DNA of 28,934 bases from Mnemiopsis leidyi. Taxonomy: Eukaryota; Ctenophora; Tentaculata; Lobata; Bolinopsidae. The translations under genes and the position numbers were made by a program. Position 1 is the stretch's first letter. The number at the start of each line of letters is the position of its first letter. Under the pieces are notes generated by a model that worked only from the letters and a program-made list of their open reading frames with translations, did no database searches and was not told where the DNA came from. The stretch lies in assembly GCA_000226015.1 (NCBI GenBank), contig JH153850.1, positions 293,144 to 322,077 of the forward strand, in the 5' to 3' direction. Of the stretch, positions 1 to 10,300 are shown one piece after another.

Positions 1-479
1 GGTGGGCTGAATAGACGGTTTTCACTGGTGCTTTGGCAAGTACCCTTCACACTTTCTTCTATATTGTCCTTAAGTTAAGTATATATCTGCTACTCTTAAC
101 TGGTCCAAAAATTTTTAGCTTCCAGAGGTGCTTTCCCTACAGTTTTGAAAATTCTTTAGAATTGTGATTATAGAAGAGGGGGGGGGGAGGTGCCATTAGA
201 CTGAGGGACCAATCTATCATTTGCCCCTCACCCATATTTTCAACAACTTTTATTAAGAAATTGCTTCTATTGCCAAATTTTTAAAATTTTTCACTTGCAG
301 CGGGTTAAATAGACTCACTTTACTAGTGTTTTTGCAAAAAAACCTTCACACAACCAAAGCTGTCGAAAAATTTTATTGCACTTATTCATTAATTTATGTT
401 AATTGACTTGACCTTGACCAGAGTCAAGGTCTTCAAATGAAAACTATTAAGAATTTGAATGCAGTCCTAGGAGATCTGT

Positions 480-505
480 GGATTTAAGCTTTTAAGCTTA
501 AATCC
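480..505. repeat. Perfect hairpin, 12-bp stem
   Basis: GGATTTAAGCTT is followed by TT and its exact reverse complement. A second, shorter inverted repeat of GACCTTGAC lies at about 411-432. Confidence 0.7.
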
Positions 506-899
506 CAGTTAAAACTTTAAAATGCCCAGTACAGTCTTACTGATAAAAAAGCACTGTCAAAACTCACAAAGCAATAAAGTTCTATTGTAAAAATGTCTAA
601 AGGAAACTTTAAATGCACAATTTCTCAAAAATTTTCGCGTGCAGCGGATTAGACTTTAACTGACCCAAACATGAAGCTTAAAGAGACATCAGTTTAAGCA
701 GACTCCATATTTTTGGGTAAAAACGATTACATTCCGCACGTGCAAGGGAAGTGACACGAAGCGCTGACGAGGGTGCGTTGTGGGCAAAAATTCAGGTGAA
801 AAGTGCCCCCCCCCCCCCCCCGTTGGACGCACCTTCCCCCACCCCTGTTTTTAGGACAGCATTACTTGCTAAGTAGTGAGCTAATATCACAACAGTTCA

Positions 900-970
900 G
901 GCCTAGCTACTATAATAGCTTCTTTAATAGCTGAATAGCTCCTAAAATAGCTATTATAATAGCTATACAT
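900..970. repeat. Short AATAGCT-rich repeat
   Basis: AATAGCT or TAGCT recurs about six times at irregular spacing just before the acceptor at 994. Confidence 0.6.
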
Positions 971-994
971 TCAATTATATCATATCTTTTGCAG

Positions 995-1176
995 GATATA
1001 AATCGTTTGCGAGGTTTCAGCATAATATTGAAACTTTCAAAAAAACGTTTGATAATCTAGATCAATTCATTCTAAAGAATCCAAAGTTTGAGGTTTTAAA
1101 TAGTAAGCTGCGTCAATACTTATTACGTGAATTGTCACGCGAAATCAAAGGAATCATCTCATTGAGTTTAAGATAA
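995..1176 (+). CDS. Possible terminal exon of an unidentified gene
   Basis: After the acceptor CTTTTGCAG an open frame of 59 codons runs to TAA. It has helical, protein-like composition (RFQHNIETFKKTFDNLDQFI, later LRQYLLRELSREIKGI). It has no ATG start, so it would be a 3' exon of a gene extending left of the window, converging on the LMO7-like gene. An internal TA|GTAAGC could also be a donor at about 1101. I do not recognise the family and could not find preceding exons in 1-994. Confidence 0.4.
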
Positions 1177-4160
1177 AGGCGTTTATTTGTGACTTAAGTC
1201 GCTACCTAGGTGCACCACTCATGCGTCAATTTTGTCAGTCGAGATTCAAAATAATGCAAATCCGATAAATGGAGCTTTCAAAGCCATCAAATTTGGTCTA
1301 CGTGAAGGCAAATGATTTTATGTTATTGCGTATATCAATGTCATGTCAGACATTGAGATTTGCACAAAAGGGGTCTTTGTAGATAGTATTTTATTAAAAA
1401 TTTGCCGGGCATCTCATATCGTTCCACTTCATTGTTCTTTTGACGTGACAAGCTTGGCTTTATAAAAAGCAGGAATTAGACTTAGGGTGGGGCACCCACC
1501 ATATTGTTAAGTTGGAGGTTGTTAGTTCTAGTCGTAGCCAAATACTCGAGCGACAACAGAAGCAAAGTGAAAATGCCATGAGAAAACTAATAAGTGGATA
1601 TGTTTCCACTCTTCACGTCTGGGAGAAGTGATTTTATCCCGATCTGATTGTTGATTACCAGCTCTTTTAAAGCTGGAGCGAGCCAGAAGGGCGCTAAATT
1701 GTAATTATGCCGGATTGAAAGATAGGAAAATAACTAGTTATCCGGAGGTAACAAAGCTGCACGAGTTATCTTATCATAGCGCCACATCTGTTCCTATTGG
1801 CCGTAAATGAACGGATATTGCCCATAAATTGGTCGCAAAATTGCAGGCATGAGCGTTTAGTGCGGTAAATTCTCGAAACGATGAATGGTAATGTAAATTG
1901 TTGGTTTATAAGAATGAAACATCGAGCCTGGTCTTAGATTTCCTTCACAAGTGTTAATAGAAACTATCAGGAATCTAATCATGCGTAATTTTACTTACTT
2001 CACGTCTGTTAACCGAAATTAATAGGTTATAATGACCACCCCTGTTAACCGGAATTAATAGGTTATAATGACCACCCCTAATTCTACTAACCTATAACTT
2101 CTTGCTTGTTAATGGAAATTAATAGCAACATAACCACATAGCCTAATTTTACTTCGTCCTCTGTCGGGACAAATTGTTGGTATGGTCGATGAAGCGCGAT
2201 TGATTAGTAAGAGCGTTAGTCGATAAACCTCCCTAACTATCATTGAACGGCATTTCAAGCCGTCAGAAAATGCATGTCTCAAATATCTGACAAATTATCT
2301 TGATCGATTATTGCCCCTAATCATTTTGCACAATATTAATAGCCATAGGTTCCTGTCCCAATAGTTAGGGGGTGGAAAATTGTATTTTAATGAATATTAA
2401 TAAACAGGATTTTCAAATCCAAATTTAAGAGACGGTAATCTGATATGACCTTCCTGGTCGTTTGTGTAAGTTACTGCGGCGGGGTAGCGTCACGTCGCGC
2501 TACTAAATCGGCTGGCCAGGGGGACTGGCTGAATCTATAAGTTTAAATATGGTAAACAATATGAAGATCCTAGCCTCGGAATCCTTGTTTGACTTTGTCC
2601 GACCCTCTCACCGAGAATAAAATGTCGGGAGGGTGCGCGCTGTCGTACAACGGAATCCGAGCAACACAAATGAATTCTGATTTAAAAACCCGCTGATTTA
2701 AAAACCGACGCGGCCATAGGTTGGTCTGGTAAGTGGTAGTCTGCAACTGACTATATTTTCGTGAAGTACCGGAATTCACCCGAATAATTTGGCCCGGATA
2801 ATTAAATTCCTAAGTCTGATACCATTTTATAACAGTTGACACGCCCGGACACAACGATGATAAAACACTAAGGCCAAGGTTCAGAACTAAAAACAGCGCG
2901 ACCCAACTTCTGTCTGACAGTATGTATTAAAACGATTTGGGATAAAGACCCTTATAAGTGTCTAACAAACCGTCAAACCTACCTTAACTTGGTAAAATTT
3001 GGACCATTTACCCATGACTTAGGAGCACATTCTGTGCCATATTGAATACCTACTGGGCGACGTATAACGTAATTAGTCGAAAAAACTCTTTCAATATAAA
3101 TAGACTGCCACAGTGCCACATAAGTTTGAGTTCAGGCAATGGAGGTTAGTTTGATAGTCAGGATACGGTTATTTCAATACTGGACTGTAGCTGAATTGTT
3201 CAGCTGATGAAATTTCAACTATCTCTCCACTTTGACACGGTTATACACGATGCGGTTTTACCGAAATACGGTTAAATCTCGCCACGGTAATACTATTTAA
3301 ATACTAATTGACTTTGATACTTTCGCATCAAAAAAACTGATGGAGCTTTTAGAGCAAAATCAAACACAAAAATTTGTAATATTCGGAATGAAAATAATAT
3401 TCTGTACAAATAAAATACAATTAGCAGCTGCACAGTAATAACAGCACTTTATCCCTAGGTTAACAGCCAAGAGGATTGTTTCCAAACTTAAAGATTTCCC
3501 CCAACTCGAAGATCGCTACTGCTAACTTTCTCTGTCGGACATTTTCATCACTTTTAAATTGTAACAGTTCGAAGGCACTGAGTCTTGTTTGAACAGGTTT
3601 CTCACATCTGACATATAAGATATTAAATTCTGGCACGTCATTTAATAAAATTTCTCATACCCATCAAATTCGTAACCTAACTTTGTAACCTCATATCACG
3701 ATTTGAGTCAAGTTTTCAATTTTTAATTAAATGGCTTAAATGTTGAGAACTTGAGAGTCGACAGTTCTGAGAGAAATACTAGGGGAAAGCAAATATATTC
3801 AAAATGCAATATGCCTAATCCACACTGTATGGCTTCACAAATCTTCATTTAAAGTTCATCCAAGTGTGTGATATTCCTGTTCAATGTTCAAATGAGGAAT
3901 GATGTCTTATCGAAGTGTCCGTTATCTGTTGTCCAGTTAACAATCAGCAAGTGGCGAACGTTCTGTGAACTTTCTGAGATGTGCAATTCATTCTTTCAGA
4001 CAGACGTTTTTAACGGCATCTTTTTTACTTTACCTGGGAAGAGGAACAGTGTTAACATTTTGACTGACTGACGGTTATGTTGATTAATTGGAAATGTTTT
4101 TATAATGTTTGATAAAAGAAAATGCTCTTGAGAAATGCTTTTTGAGAAATCCAAACGTTT
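1177..4160. other. Intergenic or 3' flank, no gene seen
   Basis: This AT-rich sequence lies between the possible plus-strand terminal exon and the end of the LMO7-like gene. Apart from the 36-bp tandem copies at 2006-2138 I see only short chance frames (2570-2779 minus, 3868-4071 plus). Confidence 0.5.
2006..2138. repeat. 36-bp tandem duplication with a decayed third copy
   Basis: CTGTTAACCGAAATTAATAG plus GTTATAATGACCACCC occurs at 2006 and again at 2042 with one change. A related degenerate copy (TTGTTAATGGAAATTAATAG) lies at about 2105. Confidence 0.85.
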
Positions 4161-4371
4161 TTATTCTACCATGTGCAATACAAAGAAAACATAACTTATA
4201 AGTGGAGTTGTTAGTGTTAAAATGGACAAACCTAATCTAATCATGCCCATTTTCTTGATACAAACATCGCAGTATGGCAGTCCGTCAACTACAAAAACGT
4301 TGAAGAGGAGTTTAGACTTCTCTAGAAGCATAACACCGCAATGCTTGCAGGAGAAGCACGTCTGGTGATAC
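4161..4371 (-). CDS. LMO7-like exon 16: rest of LIM and C-terminus
   Basis: It encodes YHQTCFSCKHC (H-x2-C, x2, C-x2-C), and 22 residues later C-x2-C in YCDVC, completing a two-zinc LIM domain. After KKMG a hydrophobic tail of about 25 residues follows to TAA. AATAAA overlaps the stop codon (GAATAAAA) and could be the poly(A) signal. A possible donor TTAG|GTTTGT just after the LIM means the hydrophobic tail might be retained intron. Confidence 0.85.
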
Positions 4372-7300
4372 CTGATAGAGTTGGGAATTGGAATAAGAAA
4401 TTTGGGGTGACAAATATAGTTTAGACACAGTTATCTAACCATTAGAATGTTCATGCATTATAGGATACGATACTCCACATGTGCATTAGAATGATGAACG
4501 AACTCAATTTCAATCGTTCTTATTTAAATTTGGACTTGTAAGCTAAAACGCTATAATGGGGGAACTTACGTAAAATTAGTTTCATCAAGATGTATGGAAG
4601 CCTGGGTGCCGATAGCTTTAACGCAACAACCACACAGGACATGATTATTGTAAGTATCTGCACTACGTCTCTGAAATGGTCTCAGTTTTCAAAAGTTTTC
4701 AATCGACTGTTTGAGAAATCTATACTGCGCGTTAAATAAACCTACGTGATACACGCCTACGATATGAAACTTTTTACAAAATAAATGAAATCGAGATCCG
4801 CGCGCGCAACATGCTACGGTTTGACGGCCCTTCAAATTCCCGTAAATTTAATTATTCGAGAAGTTTTTCTGCTTTCTCGTTCTTTAAACATGCATTGATT
4901 TTAAATATGCTGCTGATTGCATTGCAAAAACATACCAGTTTGTGTCCAACGAGTGTAAGATTTCTGTTTAATGAGTCGTTTCCATCCGTCTGCACAACGC
5001 TCTCTTTGAATTTCTGTATGAAATTCGGTAAAGAAAGCATCAAAAACTCTGTAAACAAATTTCATATCTTACCCTTTTATGGACCTCGATTGATACATGT
5101 AAATTGCAAGAGACTTATCATAATCTTAAAATGTTCTTGGTTTGACAGCTTTACAAAAAATTACTTAACTACCTCATACCCCGAAAAAACTCTTTGATAA
5201 AAGCGTTTATTTATGGTGAAATCGCAGATTCAAAATAGTTAATTCCTATACAAAATTTAAACGAAAATTGAAGGCAAGGGATCGAGCGAAATCATAAACA
5301 GCAAGATGACTTCATCGTAACAATGAAATAACACCAGTCAACACATTTCTTAACTAAGTATTTATAAACACGTGCACTTCACAACACACGTCACAAGAGA
5401 CAATCTTACAAACATTGGTGTAGATAAGTATAGGTGTTATCGTCAGTTCAGGTCCATGTTTGGCGGTCTGTACCGTGTCCTGTTTGTCTTGCTGAATAAC
5501 TGAGTCTACAATATCTGGAAACTTCCCAGTGTCTCTCTTTCCAAACCTCCCAACTCTGCGCGGAACGTGACCTTCAGGATCAGATGTGGATGGCATGTAG
5601 GAAGCAAGGCTCCTCCTGAATTTGTCTCTCCAGGATTTCCTTACAGGTGCATTGCGGGAGAGGAATGCTGGTTCTGCTACCTCAATCTCATCCTCTTCTG
5701 TTTCCTCACGTGCAGGTTCTGGACGCGGAGACTGATGCGCACGTGCAGGTTTGTGGGGCGCAAAGTGTCGAGATAAGGTTTCTGGTTCCAACCAGGAAAA
5801 CTCCAAGCTGTCTAACTCTTTGATCGTATCTTGAAGTTCCTTGTCGTCGGATGATCTAAATCGAGGTCGGAGATGAGGCGAGTCGTCAACAGTGGGCTTG
5901 TCTTTTCCGTCGAACTGTCCTGGGCTTTTGTTTACAGATCCGTTTTCATCATGCTCCTTTGGATTGTTATGACCAGGACTTTTTGCGTAGTTACCCACCG
6001 ACTGTACAACTTCAATGTAGTGTGTAACTGAGTTAAAGTCAGGTTTCTTTGGTTGAGATAGAGTCGTGCGCAGTGGTGAAGTAGTGTGAACAGACGACTC
6101 GAAATACTGTGCATGTGGCGAGGTAGCGCGCGGTTCATGGCGCCGTGGCGACGTGTTGCGTGAATTTAGTCTACCGGGTTGAGATTTTGTCCGTGTAATC
6201 TGTCTGAAGTCCTTTGTATTGGAGTTAGTCCTTGACAAACATCATTTGTAACAGGTAACATTATATAACAAGGTTTAATAAAGTGGCGTGACAGCTGATT
6301 GGCGTGACTAATTATGAGCAATACCAGTAGTTATACGAGATAGCGTCAACTGCATAACAGTTGACGTAACTCACATTCGCTTTGTTGATGTCAAACTTGT
6401 CTACTTCGCTCAATACCTCGTCAATCTCCGATGTCTGAAAAAAGGGGGTTAAAAGAGAAAGAATCAGGCAGATTGACTGATCGGGTTTATTTCGAGTAAA
6501 TCTTGCATCAATTAAACGATAATAAAGCTATAACTAGGGGTAACCTGATTGTCTTTCACCAACTTCTTTACAATAAAACTTACACGATGAGAAGAAGTGG
6601 AAGTGTTCGAACGAACACACCTCCTCCCCTTCTTTTCAGGAGATTTACCGACACGATCCTGCCCTCTAAACCAGGGTAACGACCGCACCGTGCTGCTCAG
6701 TCTCTTCTTCAAGGACTTTCTCTTCTTCCCAGGACGGCTCTGCTCTTCCAACACTGCTCTTTTCTCGCAGAACTCCCGCAGTTTACTGCAATGCTCGATC
6801 CGCAGTTCTCTCAACTTGCCCTCAATCTCAGATGAGCCAGTAGAAGTGGGCATACTGTCATCTTCACATGATATACTCAACCAACTTTTTCTCTTGTTAC
6901 TATCTTTACAACCCCCATTCACTTTGCCACAATTTCCAGCCTCGTTGTTATGATACCTCTCAGCCTCGTTGCTATGATACCTCTCAGCCACGTTGCTATG
7001 ATACCTGATCACAACCCCATCCTGTTTTCTACAGACTCTACACTGAGTAGAACCCTTACAGCTGGCCGACCCTCCTCTCTTTCTCTTCCTTGTCTCGTAG
7101 TTTCTGATAACCTGCTCCATCTCGTGAGGAGACTTGATAACGGTCGTGTAGAGAGGGTGGACGGGGGACAAAACTGGAGGAGAGTATTTGGGGTCCAGTT
7201 GGAGGAGAATACTGTCCAGATACCGGATCTGTTCTGAGAAGGTCATTTCGGAGAGGGCTGGAGGTGCCATGGTGGAGCCTGGTTGGTTTGAGGTCAACTC

Positions 7301-10300
7301 TGTTATTTGGTCTTTTGTTAAAGGTGATTGGTCTGAGTTGTCTGGTGTAAAGATTATGATTGACTTCTCCTCGGAGTCTTGTGAGTTTGTTGTCGGATCG
7401 CTTTTTTGGTCATCTGTCTGTATGTCAGTCTGTTTGTCAGTCTGTATGTTAGTTTGTATGTTAGTTTGTAGGTCAGTCTTTACAGAGGTTTGTTTGTCTT
7501 TTTGATTGTCAGTCTGTTCGTTTGAATTATCTTCAACAATTGGACAAGCATTTGTCGGTCGGTCAGTTAATGTGTATACAACTGTCATATCTGTCAACCC
7601 GTCAGTTTTCAATTTCTGTAAAGAAAATGTAACATCATAATATGAAGTTAAGAACAAACGATAAAGCTAAAAGCAGAATCGATTCGAAAGTACTAGTCAA
7701 AACGGATGAAAATTTTAAAATTTTAAAAGACTTGGCTTGACCTTGTTTTGTAGCAACTAAACGAAACTAAACGAAACACAATGGGTAAAACTGAAACATT
7801 AAACTTGACTACAGAATATAAGAGTATGAAACACGAAACACAGAATCAACATGTGTCTAATCTTCTAATGGACCTCCGGCTGCCTCAAGAGGATGGGAAA
7901 AGTCTCTCTTTCTGAAACTCTACCTGTCATCATCAAATCAGAGTAAATAGGGGCACAGTCGTCTGTTTGTCGATAAGTGGTAATTAGATTTAACAATAGA
8001 ATGTATGATCACGGAATCAATCAGCTGCTTACAACCGAGCAACTGAGAGCATCGCGAGAAGGAAATGTTGAGGAGTACGTCTCAGTGTGACACAACAGAT
8101 TGTGAAGAGAGCCAATTGAAGGACAGAACGAGGATCACGTGACATGAGAAAGCCAATCAGAAGTGGTAATGGTGCGAGTGTGACTCTGCGACCCTAAGGG
8201 TAGACGCACTTTGACTAATGTGATTTAGCAAGGTACTTTGGGTTGAATCCGGGCAAATGACGGGATAAATGCACGCAATATGCCGTGAGTTCAGTGGACC
8301 ATGCCCTGTGTGAGGATGCAAGTACAGGCAGAACGGTTTGTTTGATAAAGGAGCAAGAGACGTTAATACTTTAATGGTATTGAGAGGCTGTACAGCACAC
8401 TTCTAAGTGTGCTGCATGACGTGTGTGATACAGCCCACTGCATTCAAACAAACTACTTAAGTACTATTTCTCACAGTTATATAAGCGTGCGATAGAAAGT
8501 TTGTCGGCAAAGCAGCGACTAAAATAGCATGCGGTGGCAATAAGTTAAGATCTAAGTGCTTGTGCACGCTACACTATGGTGAATTATCTCCATTATATTA
8601 CAGAAATATTTAAAATTAGTGCTTGTTGAAGAAATGCAGTAGAGCATAAATTCAGAAAGAATCAATGCCTCATGCGAGATAACAATGTTCTTCGCACAAA
8701 TGTTTTTCAATTCCATGGTCATTACTGGAAATTCACAGTTAAAAGCATTTTAATATTGCAGTAAATACGGCACTCACTAAAAGGACGAAGTTTGTAACAC
8801 AAATGATGTCTCTGGAAAGTTTTGCTTACGGAAGAGAAAGAAAATTCTGTCTTGTATTTTGTCAGTGTAGTCAATGTAGTAAAAAGATGATGAATTTCAT
8901 TGGTCAGAGCGAACTGGAAAGTGTTTAATGAGTAGACGAGAGACATATCCTCGACAACAAGGTGCAACCCTCCCCCTGGAGGCGAACATTTTGTTGACCA
9001 ATGAGGAAACAGTATCAGGTCCAACAGCCATTAGCAACGCGGTATTTCTGCCACGTGACAGAACTGTCAAAGTTTTCATCTTTGTCTGAGATAAGTGCAG
9101 CAAATCTAGACGCTCAAGCTCGATAATCGATTAAACGACATCCCAGTCCCATACTCAACCTTAACACGGTTTCAGACAATAGAAGAGGTGTGTGCAATAA
9201 ACAGGCGTGATCAGGATGTTCAGCTACAGAAAATTCAGGAGAAATTAGTTGAACTTTTGTTGGCTACATCGTGCACTGCTCCAGGAAATGGCAAGTGAGC
9301 GATGGTATGTGACTTTGAGTCCACGTGGTAGATTTGGAGTCAAGTGCAGAATCTCAACTTCCCAGGAGAACTTATCTGGAACTACTGTCTTGATCTAACT
9401 CATCGGACAGGAAATTTTCTCAGATCCATGTTGTGCACCAACTATACCTCAACATCGAGCTGAATTTTAACTAACATATAACTAGAAGAAGATAACAAGA
9501 AGAAGTTAACGAACAGTGCCTACTAAACTAAAATCTAAGAACGTAATTCAGTTCACCTTGATGTATTTGTTCCAGAGGTCACGTATTGTGGCGTGGTCCA
9601 GTTCCGTTCTGTACGTGTCCCGTTTGTGTTTCTCCAACATCGCTCTCCACTCCGACAAATCCGGACCTGTCGGAAAATAAACAAAATAGAGTATATGTTC
9701 GATAACTCAGGCGATTTTTGAGTCTTTGTCAGCATTTACAGTTTTCTCGGACGCACCAAGAGGGGAAATGAGTAACAGTTATCGATTTACTTCTTATCGT
9801 TCCAAAATTGACTACGACGTATTCTTACCTTGAGCAATGGGAGCCGACTGAACATTGCTGATTGTTTTGGACCGAATTAAAGGTATATCCGGAGTCAAGT
9901 CACCATGGAAACCCTGTGAAGTTGTGACGTCTCCATGATCACCATGGTGACTCTGTCCAGTAGTGATGTCACCATGGTGACTCTGTTCAGTAGTGATGTC
10001 ACCATGGTGACTCTGTCCAGGAGTGAGAAGAGGAACATCGCTAACAGAAGGCGTCTTGTTTGGAACACTCCGGTTTCTTATCCGTTGTTGGAACAGTGTG
10101 CTTTCTGCGGGAGGGAAAGAGTGGTTAACTGTCGTGATAATCAGAGCGATAACTTGTCGATATCAACTGGAGACTTGAAAGATAGTGGAATTTTCATGCT
10201 TTACAGTTTTTTCATAGATTTTCAAGAATTACAAGCCAACATGTGACCACATGTGGCATATATAGATAAAATTCCAGTTTTAAGTTTCTTTAAGTAAAAA

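Larger units (their letters stand above)
1..994. other. Non-coding region with degenerate dispersed repeats
   Basis: No convincing coding sequence was found. Related stretches beginning GGGCTGAATAGAC (4), GCGGGTTAAATAGAC (300) and GCGGATTAGAC (643) suggest an old repeat of about 300-340 bp. There is a G run at 178-188 and a C run at 806-820. Confidence 0.5.

Noticed and set aside
4811-5197. Plus-strand 128-codon ATG frame in intron 14
   Set aside because: No recognisable domain, a competing minus-strand frame and a composition typical of AT-rich chance frames.
5567-6138. Additional plus- and minus-strand frames overlapping the Ser/Pro-rich exon
   Set aside because: Alternative frames of LMO7-like exon 14, without domain similarity or splice support.
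6597-7505. Three plus-strand frames over the linker exon
   Set aside because: Shadows of exon 12 on the minus strand. Their repeats are the complement of the coding repeats.
9935-10246. Plus-strand frame with MVTLSSSDVT repeats
   Set aside because: Shadow of LMO7-like exon 10. The minus strand has fitting splice sites and phases.
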